Below are positions 1-8,123 of a stretch of DNA of 25,991 nucleotides, piece by piece; position 1 is the stretch's first letter; every line of letters begins with the position of its first letter. The notes under the pieces are model-generated. The model was given only the letters and a program-made list of their open reading frames with translations. It was not told the origin of the DNA and ran no database searches. The translations under genes were made by a program, and so were the position numbers. Source of the DNA: an uncultured Bacteroidota bacterium (GTDB lineage Bacteria > Bacteroidota > Bacteroidia > Chitinophagales > Chitinophagaceae); assembly GCA_903905685.1 (NCBI GenBank), contig CAIVHI010000283.1:1-25991 (forward strand), read 5' to 3'.

Positions 1-2675
1 CCGGGTTGTTTCCCTATTTCATTGCCGTAAACAATGAGGGGGTGGTTATTGGTTTTGGCAATAACCTACCCAATGTCTGCGGCATCAAGAAGGGTGTCCG
101 TTTTGCCGAATTCTTTGTCCCGAAGCACAAGTTCGACAACATTCCGTTGGAATTCAGTTCCGTAATACCCATCAATCAACCCCTAACCCTACAGCCCATA
201 GATGCACCGGCGGTGCAGATGTTGGGGAAGTTCCATTACTTGGCGCAGAACGAGGCCTACATCTTTATCGGCACTCCCGACTATCGTATGGCAGATGGTG
301 AAGCCCACCCGGCTACCCCACCTATTCCAGGGCCCGCTCCCGTAGAGCCCATAGTTGGAAGAGAACAGTCGGGCACGCAGCGCATATTCGATGACCTCGA
401 AGCCGGTATCCGGTATTTCCAGCAGGAGGAAGAAATTTTGCTGGCATCGGGCGGTGCCGAAGATAAGAACCGCTTGGCCATTACGCTATCGGGTACCGAT
501 GGAACCATACTTTGGTGCAATTCGGGCTTCCAGAATATGTGCGGCTATTCGCTGGACGAAGTGAAAGGCAAGCGTCCCCGGGAAGCCATGTATGGAAAGC
601 GGTCGGTATTTATTGCCAAAGACTATGTAGATGCCAATGTGCGGGAGGGCAAGCCGTTCTATTTTGAAAACATCGGCTATACCAAGCAGGGCACCGACTT
701 TTGGTTTGGGGTCATTGTGAGCCCCTTATTTAACCCCAAGCGCGAAATCATCGGCCGCATACACTCCATTAAAGACATTACCACCCGTAAACTCAAGGCA
801 CTGCAACTCGAAGAAAACGACCATATCCTTAAAATGGCCATTGATGCGGCGAGAGCCGGCATCTGGACATACGACCGGTCGTCGCGCGAGTTCACCACCT
901 CGGAAATCTGCCGCGAGATGTTGGGCCTCGACCCCGATACCCCCTTTTCGCTAAAAACCCTATTTCGCCGTGCCCACCCCGACGACATCAGCCGGTTCAG
1001 CAACAACGTACTTCCGAAAATAACCTTTCAGGAACCCTCCTTCGTATTCGAGCACCGCATCAAAGTGGGTGGCGTTTACAAATATTTCAATGCCCGTGCC
1101 AAATGTATACAGTGGAACAGCCGCGGAGAACCCGTGAAATTGGTGGGTACGCTCCGCGACATCGACTCTGACAAGAACCACTTGCTGGAGTTGCAAAAAC
1201 AGCGGAAATTCTACTACGACATTCTGGACCGTATACCTGCCGAAATTGTGCTGTGGAATCGAGACTATGAATACATTTTTGCCAACAAGAGCGCTGTTGC
1301 CGACGATTCAGTTCGCTTCACGATGATCGGCAAAAACGATTTTGACCTTTGCCGAATCGTGGGCATGGCGCCGAAAGTGGCCGAGGATCGCCAAGATGCC
1401 ATAAAGCGCGTACTGACCGACAAGCGCCAAACCCATTATATTGAAGCGGGTGCCGTGGGCAATGAGGTTCGATACAACTTGAGGGTGTTCAGCCCGCTCA
1501 CCCACCATGTGAACGACATAGACCTCATCATTGGATATGCTGTAGACATCACCGAGCAAGTGCGCAACGAGCAATACGCCAAGTTGCAGGAGCGCCGCCT
1601 CCAAAACATTTTCGACATTGCCAAGGACGGCCTTTTCTTTTCCGACTTTGATGGCACGATTTCCACCTACAATGCGTCTTTCAAGAAAATCATGAATGTG
1701 CGGGCCCCGGGGTTTTCGGAGTTACGGTTGTTCGACCTGCTACCGCAAACCGCCCGCGCCTTGTTTAAAGAGAAAATACAAACGCTGCGGAACACCGGGG
1801 CTATGCAAAACGGCATCTTCAGCTTCAGGGCACCGCCAGCGGATACCCAAGTAGACAAATTCCTCGATTTCTCTATTGCGCCCGCCGTTCGTCCCGAAGA
1901 CAATGGGTTCCTCTGCCGAATATCGGACGTTACAGAGGTGGTGGAAAAGGAGAAAAACTTGCGACAGACCATCAATAAGGAAGTGGAACTCAACAACTCG
2001 AAAACCAAATTCATCCATATCGCATCTCACGAGCTGCGCACCCCGCTGACCATCATACAGTCGAATGCCGAAATGATAGGCCTCCTACTGGAACGCCCCG
2101 ACCTGACGGCTAAAAAAGACCCGATGGACTTGACCAGGAAAATAGTAAAGGAAGTATCGGTAATGACCGACATTCTGAACCAACTGATGATAATTGGCAA
2201 AGTGGAATCGGGCAAACTCGACATCTCGAAAGAATGGGTGGAGGTGAACAGCTACCTCAACCAAATGGTTCATGACAGTTTCAGCCCGTACACAGACGGA
2301 CGATGCCTGGAAACGCATGTGCTGCCGGAACCCACGTCTTGGAACTTCGACCCCAAACTATTGAGACACGCATTGGTGAACCTGATTACGAATGCCTTCA
2401 AATACTCTGCAAACCGCCTTCCGCCCCAACTTACCGCCCAAATAGTGCAAAACAGGTTAGTGTTGGAGGTGTCGGATTTCGGAATCGGCATACCGCAAAA
2501 TGAAATCGATTCTTTGTTCCAATCATTTTACCGGGCTTCCAACGTTGGGGGCATATCCGGCACCGGAATCGGCCTGATTGTTGTAGACTATGCCGTAAAG
2601 AAACACGGCGGCAATTTAGAGATAGCCACCGCCCAAAATGAAGGTTCCACTTTCACCATTACGTTGCCCGAATAG
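1..2675 (+). CDS. Multi-PAS sensor histidine kinase with HNOBA-like N-terminus (5' partial)
   Basis: This is a hybrid-free sensor kinase, about 890 residues visible. The frame is open to the left edge and the first in-window start is only a TTG at 6, so the true start is probably upstream. Numbering from that TTG: residues 1-95 (FPYFIAVNNEG, then a GxxL..CG pattern, ending YIFIGTPDY) resemble the HNOBA domain of haem-NO sensing cyclases and kinases. PAS-like modules follow at about 155-262, 272-390, 398-525 and 538-652. The HisKA helix carries SHELRTPLT with phospho-acceptor His675. The ATPase domain has an N box with Asn792 and Asn796, G1 DFGIGIP at 824 and G2 GTGIGL at 852. No transmembrane helix is evident, so it is probably cytosolic. 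It lies 9 bases upstream of a response regulator, its likely partner. The kinase call is firm; the HNOBA assignment is by remembered pattern only. Confidence 0.93.
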   Translation, partial: GLFPYFIAVNNEGVVIGFGNNLPNVCGIKKGVRFAEFFVPKHKFDNIPLEFSSVIPINQPLTLQPIDAPAVQMLGKFHYLAQNEAYIFIGTPDYRMADGEAHPATPPIPGPAPVEPIVGREQSGTQRIFDDLEAGIRYFQQEEEILLASGGAEDKNRLAITLSGTDGTILWCNSGFQNMCGYSLDEVKGKRPREAMYGKRSVFIAKDYVDANVREGKPFYFENIGYTKQGTDFWFGVIVSPLFNPKREIIGRIHSIKDITTRKLKALQLEENDHILKMAIDAARAGIWTYDRSSREFTTSEICREMLGLDPDTPFSLKTLFRRAHPDDISRFSNNVLPKITFQEPSFVFEHRIKVGGVYKYFNARAKCIQWNSRGEPVKLVGTLRDIDSDKNHLLELQKQRKFYYDILDRIPAEIVLWNRDYEYIFANKSAVADDSVRFTMIGKNDFDLCRIVGMAPKVAEDRQDAIKRVLTDKRQTHYIEAGAVGNEVRYNLRVFSPLTHHVNDIDLIIGYAVDITEQVRNEQYAKLQERRLQNIFDIAKDGLFFSDFDGTISTYNASFKKIMNVRAPGFSELRLFDLLPQTARALFKEKIQTLRNTGAMQNGIFSFRAPPADTQVDKFLDFSIAPAVRPEDNGFLCRISDVTEVVEKEKNLRQTINKEVELNNSKTKFIHIASHELRTPLTIIQSNAEMIGLLLERPDLTAKKDPMDLTRKIVKEVSVMTDILNQLMIIGKVESGKLDISKEWVEVNSYLNQMVHDSFSPYTDGRCLETHVLPEPTSWNFDPKLLRHALVNLITNAFKYSANRLPPQLTAQIVQNRLVLEVSDFGIGIPQNEIDSLFQSFYRASNVGGISGTGIGLIVVDYAVKKHGGNLEIATAQNEGSTFTITLPE

Positions 2676-2684
2676 CCCTGAACC

Positions 2685-3071
2685 ATGAACAAAAGCAAAA
2701 TCCTGTTTATAGAAGACGACCACAGCGTATCGGAAGCGGTTTGTTTCTTTCTTGACCTCTACGGTTTCGAATTTACCGCCGTTGCCGATGGTATGAGTGC
2801 TTTGGAACTCCTTAAACAGCACCGGTACGACTTGGTGCTGTGCGACATCAGCCTGCCGGACATACTGGGATATGAGATATTGCGCTTTGTAAGGTCTCAT
2901 TTTGCGAGCCGCCATCTGCCCTTCATCTTCTTGACCGCCTATGCCGACAAGCGCGACATCGGTGTGGGCCTGGACCTCGGAGCAGATGAATACATCACGA
3001 AGCCTTTTTCGGGAAAGGTACTTGCCTGTACCATAACCGACGTTATTCAAAAATACGGTTCAAGTCAATGA
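2685..3071 (+). CDS. Single-domain response regulator (CheY-like receiver)
   Basis: A 128-residue stand-alone receiver domain. Acidic pocket Asp11 and Asp12, phospho-acceptor Asp54 (LCDISLPD), switch Thr84 (FLTA) and invariant Lys106 (TKPF) are all present. There is no DNA-binding or output domain, so it must signal through protein contacts or a phosphorelay. The ATG lies 9 bases after the histidine kinase stop, which indicates one transcript and a cognate pair. The next gene is convergent, 25 bases away, and I see no strong hairpin between them. Confidence 0.95.
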   Translation: MNKSKILFIEDDHSVSEAVCFFLDLYGFEFTAVADGMSALELLKQHRYDLVLCDISLPDILGYEILRFVRSHFASRHLPFIFLTAYADKRDIGVGLDLGADEYITKPFSGKVLACTITDVIQKYGSSQ

Positions 3072-3096
3072 ACCTTTACCAATCCATGTTCTGCGG

Positions 3097-3579
3097 TTAC
3101 TGCTTTCGGAGCACGGCCCTGAATTTTTGGGATACCGCCGTGTCTTCCACCTCCATGGTAGTGGCCGATATAGCATTCAATTTCAAGGTGTGCTTGGCAT
3201 CGGGATGAGCCTCCAACTCCCGCTTGCTGGCCATCTCCAAAAATGAGTTGCCGCCCGTGAGTCTCCATAAAATGACATCCGACGTATCGCCATCGTAAAC
3301 CTCGGTGCCGTCAGTCCGAAAGGTGTAGGTGTTGCTTGCAAGCAGCGAATCGGGCTTCATCTTTTCATCCTCATCCAGCCGTCCATTGTTATTGGTGTCG
3401 CGCGTCACTTCGGTTATCTTCCAAGTACCTATGATGAATTTGTTGGCAGACAATGTATTGGGGTTTGCTCCCAATTGTGGCGACCCGTGATTGCAGGCCA
3501 AAAACACGCCGCAACCCAAGAAGGTTACACCAACACTGAACGCCAATTTGGGAAATGATTTAAAGCAATGCGATTTCAT
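3097..3579 (-). CDS. Putative lipoprotein with lipocalin-like fold
   Basis: 160 residues. The N-terminus has a basic stretch, a hydrophobic core and a plausible lipobox ending at Cys29 (GVFLAC). The -3 position is Phe, slightly atypical, and Cys23 (FLGC) is an alternative. The mature part begins with a WKITEV strand typical of small lipocalin-like Bacteroidota lipoproteins. Residues 61-72 (DTNNNGRLDEDE) match the spacing of an EF-hand loop, with oxygen ligands at 1, 3, 5, 9 and 12 and Gly at 6, so calcium binding is possible. The gene ends 25 bases from the convergent response regulator. Function is unknown; the lipocalin assignment rests on general pattern. Confidence 0.75.
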   Translation of the reverse strand: MKSHCFKSFPKLAFSVGVTFLGCGVFLACNHGSPQLGANPNTLSANKFIIGTWKITEVTRDTNNNGRLDEDEKMKPDSLLASNTYTFRTDGTEVYDGDTSDVILWRLTGGNSFLEMASKRELEAHPDAKHTLKLNAISATTMEVEDTAVSQKFRAVLRKQ

Positions 3580-3662
3580 AGGAAGGGGTTTTTCCTCAGC
3601 AATTTAGCAATCAATAGTACAAAAACCAACATTGTCCGTTTTTTAATGACGATAAAATGACG

Positions 3663-3721
3663 CACGTTATAGTGAAGGAACGTGTTTACTCATTCATTTA
3701 CAAGTGGTTAAGTAATGAATG
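3663..3721. repeat. Two small adjacent hairpins between the lipoprotein and DUF1801 genes
   Basis: CACGTT at 3663-3668 pairs with AACGTG at 3679-3684. CATTCATTTAC at 3691-3701 pairs, with a one-base bulge, with GTAATGAATG at 3712-3721. They lie about 50 bases past the DUF1801 stop on the minus strand and may act as a weak terminator or 3' stabiliser, but no clear U-tract follows. Confidence 0.3.
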
Positions 3722-3772
3722 GACCATCTTGGAAGACAAAACGGCTACCCCAGCCGGTCTGCATCCAAGCCC

Positions 3773-4135
3773 TTACTTTGCCCGAACGGAATTCTCGGCC
3801 ACGCGGAACTCCACCATGGCCTTGACCAATTCGACGGGTAGGGGGTGGCTGAGCGGAAATTGGACTGCCCCCTTCGACGTCTTGTAGGGCTGGAGTTCCT
3901 TCTGAAAGGCCACCATGGCCGACACCCGAGGGTAAAACCCGATATGGCGCGAAAACGCACCAAACCAGACCAATATGCCATGATATTCGAAGGCCGGCAT
4001 TTTGTAGCTAATCACCTCCACTGCGTCGGGTACCGCAGTTTGGATGGTCTCCCGCAGGAGTTGCATCATCTCCCGATGTTCGGGCGGAAATCCGGAAAAA
4101 TAGTCATCGAACGTTGTTGGTACGGCTAGAGGCAT
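3773..4135 (-). CDS. DUF1801 (YdhG-like) domain protein
   Basis: 120 residues. The pattern FDDYFSGFPPEHREMMQLLRETI, then AVEVISYKMPAFEYHGILVWF, then HIGFYPR, ending in PLPVELVKAMVEFRV, is typical of the DUF1801/YdhG family, which has a frataxin-like fold and whose Bacillus member has been called an iron chaperone. The protein is cytosolic with no signal peptide, and its length is normal for the family. The biochemical role of most members is unknown, so an iron role here is only inference. It is on the same strand as the upstream T9SS gene but 278 bases away, so probably transcribed separately. Confidence 0.85.
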   Translation of the reverse strand: MPLAVPTTFDDYFSGFPPEHREMMQLLRETIQTAVPDAVEVISYKMPAFEYHGILVWFGAFSRHIGFYPRVSAMVAFQKELQPYKTSKGAVQFPLSHPLPVELVKAMVEFRVAENSVRAK

Positions 4136-4217
4136 ATATTGCTAAATAACGAGAAGAAGGTTGGGTAAAACAACCAAACTAAGAAAAATTTCAAAATCAG
4201 AAAAACATTCTAACGTT

Positions 4218-4246
4218 AGGGTGTAACGTGTCACCCTTTTTGGGCA
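4218..4246. repeat. Hairpin with T-tract, related to the 4361-4385 hairpin
   Basis: AGGGTG at 4218-4223 pairs with CACCCT at 4232-4237, followed by TTTTT up to 4241. The 12 bases at 4235-4246 (CCTTTTTGGGCA) recur in inverted orientation at 4366-4377 inside the second hairpin. The T-tract is on the plus strand, where no gene ends, so a terminator role here is uncertain. Confidence 0.35.
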
Positions 4247-4360
4247 TGCTTGTTAGAGGAATATCGATTTTTGGAGGGCGGTATTTGCAGATGTGGCATT
4301 GAGCCAAATGCTACGCAATTTGAACCATCCCGAAGTTTTGTGCACTCCCTAAAATACAGA

Positions 4361-4385
4361 CAGGGTGCCCAAAAAGGACACCCTG
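4361..4385 (-). terminator. Probable terminator hairpin of the T9SS/PA gene
   Basis: Ten-base arms CAGGGTGCCC and GGACACCCTG with one mismatch enclose an A5 loop. It begins 28 bases past the minus-strand stop at 4414. On the minus strand the following sequence is moderately T-rich (TGTATTTTA), so it is a plausible but not strong intrinsic terminator. Confidence 0.5.
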
Positions 4386-4413
4386 CCGATATTTTTCCGA
4401 AATTCGGTAGTGC

Positions 4414-6453
4414 TTAGCGCAAAACGGTGAATTTCTTGAACATTGCTTTACCGTTGGCATTTACAATCATGTAGTAGTTACCGTTGGCGAGCTTTTCAAC
4501 ATTGAATGAATATTGGTCGTTTTGAACGTTGCTGTGGTTCTCGATGCTAACGATTTGGCCGGAATTGTTCATTACCCTGTAAGTAACTTGGCTAGCCACT
4601 TTGTCAAGACCCAATGTTACATTGATGGTGGTGGAAGCAGGAACGGGGAACAGGTTGAATTCGGCGAAAGCGGGTTTTACGTTTTCAGTCTTCGTAGCGA
4701 ACGGTGAAGTAGCCAGAGAGATGTTGGGGATCAAACCTTTTTCGTTGGGGAATATTACCGAATCGATAGAAGTTACGAGTGAAGTACCGCCGAAGGGAAC
4801 GATAGAACAATCGTAGTTGGAGCAAGTGTACAGGTTGTTGGAGCTGGTAGCTTTGTCACCACCGGTCCACAACGGAGCGTAATATTCCAAGTAGTTGTTG
4901 AACGTATCGCGGCCCAACAAACGGGGATAGCCGTTGTTCACACCGTCGCAACCGATGGAATAGTTGGTAGTACCGCTTTGTTCCATTTCAGCAGCCACCC
5001 AGTACCAAGCATTGGAATCCAACAGGATGTTGGCGGGGTTGCCTATAGAATCACCATAGATGGCGTTATAGAATTGGAAGCTGGAATCGGTAGTACCATT
5101 AAAGTTGATAACGGCCATGCCTTGCAGAGCAAATTCACCATTCTGCATGATGCTGTCCATTGGGAAGGTGGATGAAGTGGCGGTGTTGGTATAACCATCA
5201 ATCCACTGGAACAAGTAGACATTGAGCGTGCCACCGGGAATAACGTAATCAACGCCTGACGAAGTACCTGCTACGAGCGACAACGTAGAGTTGTTGGCAT
5301 AACGGCTTTGTTTAACGTAGTATGAAGGACCCCACAAGTATGGGTCATAAGTACCTGATGAGTTGGTGCCGGCACCGGTATAGAAAGTGCAGAAAGGACG
5401 GTTGTTTGCAGCATCCCAACGGCCTTTACAGTAAACGTTGTCGGTAACATAAACTTGGTAAGATGCGGTGTTGTCGAAGGGGAATTGGTCTACCCAACCT
5501 GTAGCCGAAGAGGATACGTTGTAGGTAACGTTCAACATACCGGTACCGGTGATTGAAGACTCCATATTGTATTGTGGTGCATACATTGCCCAAATGGAAT
5601 CGGTTTGTGGGAAGCTGGCGAGGGTTACGGAGTCCCTGTGGATTTGTACCGCTGCACCGCCTGTTGGCGTGAAAGTAGTTGTAGATTTCAACCAAACGTT
5701 GGTAGCGTCAGCAGAACCGAAGTTGGCAACGAATGCACCATCTAATCCACGGTAAGCCATAGGATCGCCACCGGCTTGAAGTTCGTAAGCGGGGATGGCG
5801 CCATTGTGCCATTGTGCCATACCACCGTCTACCAAACCGAGGTCGGTAGCGTTGCCTGCGCTCCAATTGAATACGTTGATGACTACGGGAGTACCTTCGT
5901 TCAATTGAGCATTCATTGCGTCACCGTCTGCTTTGGACACCATGAATACGGGGATGGTAACGCTGGCACCTGAAGTACCTGCAGCCATACCTACCGGACC
6001 ACCGTCTACGTTGTTGACGATAACGCAAGCTACGGCACCGGCTGTTTGCGCGGCCAATGCTTTGGCACCGAATTGGATACCTGCACCACGATAGACAAGG
6101 GCAACACGGCCGGTCATACTGATGGTGATGGGGTTGATGATGCAGGAATCTGATGGATAATTGATCAGGGTATCATAAGGTGCAATAAGCGGAACGCAAC
6201 CTGCTGCGCCTGGGAAACCTGCCCAAGTGCCGGTAGCACCGTCGCCTTTGTTTGGGGTTGTAAACCCTTTGTCACCCGCAATCAGGGAAGGGGAAGTGAC
6301 CAAAAAGCGTTCTCCGACGAAGCCTGAATAGAAATTTGACGTGCTGGCTGCGGCAGCATAAGTAATGGGGTGCAGGCACTGAGCCTGAGCAATACCGCTT
6401 GATGCAAGCAGCATACCCGACAGTAATGCTTTAAAAGAATAGTTTTGCTTCAT
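4414..6453 (-). CDS. T9SS-sorted extracellular protein with PA domain
   Basis: 679 residues. A signal peptide ends near residue 24 (IAQAQC). Residues about 95-195 (TGRVALVYRGAGIQFGAKALAAQTAGAVACVIVNN, then VTIPVFMVSKADGDAM) match a protease-associated (PA) domain, normally an insert or accessory in secreted peptidases. No peptidase motif is visible in the rest, which is a Thr/Ser/Asn-rich beta-type region. The C-terminal 80 residues (NLFPVPASTTINV through LANGNYYMIVNANGKAMFKKFTVLR) form a T9SS type A sorting domain, so the product is expected to be exported by the Por machinery and released or anchored at the surface. The specific function is unknown; a cargo, adhesin or binding role is inference. 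Confidence 0.88.
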   Translation of the reverse strand: MKQNYSFKALLSGMLLASSGIAQAQCLHPITYAAAASTSNFYSGFVGERFLVTSPSLIAGDKGFTTPNKGDGATGTWAGFPGAAGCVPLIAPYDTLINYPSDSCIINPITISMTGRVALVYRGAGIQFGAKALAAQTAGAVACVIVNNVDGGPVGMAAGTSGASVTIPVFMVSKADGDAMNAQLNEGTPVVINVFNWSAGNATDLGLVDGGMAQWHNGAIPAYELQAGGDPMAYRGLDGAFVANFGSADATNVWLKSTTTFTPTGGAAVQIHRDSVTLASFPQTDSIWAMYAPQYNMESSITGTGMLNVTYNVSSSATGWVDQFPFDNTASYQVYVTDNVYCKGRWDAANNRPFCTFYTGAGTNSSGTYDPYLWGPSYYVKQSRYANNSTLSLVAGTSSGVDYVIPGGTLNVYLFQWIDGYTNTATSSTFPMDSIMQNGEFALQGMAVINFNGTTDSSFQFYNAIYGDSIGNPANILLDSNAWYWVAAEMEQSGTTNYSIGCDGVNNGYPRLLGRDTFNNYLEYYAPLWTGGDKATSSNNLYTCSNYDCSIVPFGGTSLVTSIDSVIFPNEKGLIPNISLATSPFATKTENVKPAFAEFNLFPVPASTTINVTLGLDKVASQVTYRVMNNSGQIVSIENHSNVQNDQYSFNVEKLANGNYYMIVNANGKAMFKKFTVLR

Positions 6454-6600
6454 AAAATATATTTTTCACGGGCAAGTTAGGGCATTTTTATCAAAAAAAT
6501 CATTTTCCGGCCTTATTTACCTTCCAATATCAACAATTTTGGGTTTAGTAAGGCTAAATTCATGGCCTTGGCTGTTAAAAGCACGGGTGAGAATATTTTG

Positions 6601-7572
6601 TTACAGGCCAAGGCGGGCACTTATTTCCAGCATTCTGTCAATTGGTTTTTTGGCAGCCAATCTCAATTGTTCGTTCATGAGTATTTCGGGAGTTTCGTTT
6701 TTGAGGCAGTCGTAGAGTTTCTCCAAGGTATTGAGTTTCATGTGGGGGCAGTCGTTGCAGGCGCAGGAGTTGTTGGGGGGTGCCGGTATGAAGGTCTTGC
6801 CAGGAGCCTCTATCTGCATTCTATGCAGTATTCCTGCTTCTGTAGCCACTATGAATGTTTGTGCGGGAGACTGCTGTGTATATTTAAGGAGTGCTGTGGT
6901 AGACCCTATGTAGTCGGCCAACTGCAGCACTGCTTCTTCACATTCAGGATGGGCAATGAACATGGCATTGGGGTGGCGGTTTTTCAGCTTGGTTATTTTC
7001 TCGAGAGAAAAGATTTCGTGCACCATGCAGGAGCCATTCCATAAAACCATTTGGCGGCCGGTCTGCTTATTGATGTAAGCTCCCAAGTTTTTGTCGGGCG
7101 CAAAAATAATCTTCTGTTCGGTGGGCAGGCTGTCTACAATTTGCCGGGCATTGGACGAAGTGCAGATGATGTCGCTAAGAGCCTTGATACCGGCTGAGCA
7201 ATTGATGTAGGATATCACCAAGTGGTCAGGGTGCTTGTCTTTAAAGGCTTTGAACAGTGGGGGTGGGCAACTGTCGCTTAGGGAACAACCGGCGTTTACA
7301 TCGGGTAGGAGTACTTTTTTTGTAGGATTGATAATCTTTGCGGTCTCGGCCATGAAGTGGACGCCGGCAAACACAATGATGTCGGCGGTGGTCTTAAGTG
7401 CGTTTTGTGCCAAGCCGAGGCTATCACCAATGTAGTCGGCTATGTCTTGTATATCGGGCTCTTGGTAGTAATGTGCGAGAATAACCGCGTTCTTCTGTTT
7501 TTTGAGTTGGTCGATGGCTTCAAACAAGTCGGTGCCGTACCGAGTGCTTCCTGAAAAGTGTGGCGTTACCAT
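6601..7572 (-). CDS. nadA: Quinolinate synthase NadA
   Basis: 323 residues. Condenses iminoaspartate with dihydroxyacetone phosphate to quinolinate in de novo NAD synthesis. The N-terminal AHYYQEPDIQDIADYIGDSLGLA block is characteristic. The three [4Fe-4S] ligands are visible: Cys96 in NAGCSLSD, Cys182 in GSCMVHE and Cys275 in CNDCPHMKLNTLEK. The ATG at 7572 is preferred because it precedes the conserved block by a normal distance. nadB and nadC are not in the window. The upstream gap carries an inverted repeat (7587-7650) that could regulate it. Confidence 0.97.
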   Translation of the reverse strand: MVTPHFSGSTRYGTDLFEAIDQLKKQKNAVILAHYYQEPDIQDIADYIGDSLGLAQNALKTTADIIVFAGVHFMAETAKIINPTKKVLLPDVNAGCSLSDSCPPPLFKAFKDKHPDHLVISYINCSAGIKALSDIICTSSNARQIVDSLPTEQKIIFAPDKNLGAYINKQTGRQMVLWNGSCMVHEIFSLEKITKLKNRHPNAMFIAHPECEEAVLQLADYIGSTTALLKYTQQSPAQTFIVATEAGILHRMQIEAPGKTFIPAPPNNSCACNDCPHMKLNTLEKLYDCLKNETPEILMNEQLRLAAKKPIDRMLEISARLGL

Positions 7573-7586
7573 TTTATGAACTTTTA

Positions 7587-7650
7587 CACACTCCTAGTAA
7601 TATTTGTTGATTGATTGCATCGAAAGAAGGTATTACTATTAGGGGTGTGA
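7587..7650. repeat. Imperfect inverted repeat upstream of nadA
   Basis: CACACTCCTAGTAATA (from 7588) and TATTACTATTAGGGGTGTG (from 7631) are inverted copies, apart from a three-base insertion and one mismatch, around a loop of about 28 bases. It begins about 15 bases upstream of the nadA start, so it may be an operator or leader structure for nadA, or part of the origin architecture. Confidence 0.5.
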
Positions 7651-7701
7651 ATGTGAGGAAAAGTTTTTGCCTTTGGGTTGACAAAAGTAGTGGTTTTGTG
7701 G

Positions 7702-7710
7702 TTATCCACA
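7702..7710 (+). promoter_or_regulatory. DnaA box TTATCCACA
   Basis: An exact match to the high-affinity DnaA box consensus TTATNCACA. It sits within TGTGG-TTAT-CCACA, itself a short inverted repeat. A single box could be chance, but a second exact match 129 bases on, plus parS, supports function. Confidence 0.55.
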
Positions 7711-7838
7711 GTTGGAGTGGGGTTGTTAACGGGGGGTATAGGTGGTTTCCAAGGTTTTTTAGGGTATCGGGTATAATTGGGTTTTTGTGATGTTTAAAGG
7801 TTATCGGTGTGGGTAGGGTTGTGTATTGTTTGGTTGGT

Positions 7839-7847
7839 TGTGTATAA
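7839..7847 (-). promoter_or_regulatory. DnaA box TTATACACA (minus strand)
   Basis: Reads TGTGTATAA on the plus strand, an exact inverted match to TTATNCACA. It is followed by AACTGTGG, the inverted copy of the CCACAGTT that flanks the first box, so the two sites face each other. Confidence 0.5.
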
Positions 7848-7898
7848 ACTGTGGGTTGTTCTTTGTTAGTTTTTGGTTTTTTGGGTGTGTGGAAGTTG

Positions 7899-7930
7899 TT
7901 AGACTGTTGGTGGCTGGTTTTACAGTCTAA
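7899..7930. repeat. Perfect 9-bp inverted repeat in the intergenic region
   Basis: TTAGACTGT at 7899-7907 and ACAGTCTAA at 7922-7930 pair perfectly around a 14-base loop. No T-tract follows, so it is not an evident terminator. It lies between the DnaA boxes and the parS site. Confidence 0.5.
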
Positions 7931-8034
7931 TTAACATGTTGTTCTGTATTTTTTGCGGAATATTTGTAGGTAATTGTTGTTTTATTTTATGTTTATTTGC
8001 CGGTGTTTTTTTTGTATTCTATGCTTCTTTTTGA

Positions 8035-8052
8035 ATGTTCCACGTGGAACAT
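8035..8052. other. parS: parS site 1 (ParB-binding centromere)
   Basis: ATGTTCCACGTGGAACAT is a perfect 18-base palindrome whose 16-base core, TGTTCCACGTGGAACA, matches the widely conserved chromosomal parS consensus TGTTNCACGTGNAACA. ParB (Spo0J) loads here and spreads to segregate the origin region. It lies 75 bases upstream of the mnmG start. parA and parB are not in this window. Confidence 0.87.
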
Positions 8053-8115
8053 TGTGTTTGCTTTCCGCTTATAGGCGGGTATGTTATTTCGTTGATTGGG
8101 TAATGTGGTTTGTGT

Positions 8116-8123
8116 TAATTTTG
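8116..8123 (+). promoter_or_regulatory. Candidate -7 promoter element of mnmG
   Basis: TAATTTTG fits the Bacteroidota -7 element TAnnTTTG. A TTG at 8092-8094, 21 bases upstream, could serve as the -33 element. The predicted transcript would begin at or just after the mnmG ATG at 8128, implying a leaderless or nearly leaderless message, or a chance match. Confidence 0.35.

Noticed and set aside
3657..3887. 76-residue plus-strand open frame
   Set aside because: It overlaps the convincing DUF1801 gene in antisense and has no family likeness.
6562..7044. 160-residue plus-strand open frame opposite nadA
   Set aside because: A shadow of the nadA gene; Cys- and Phe-rich composition is that of the complementary strand.
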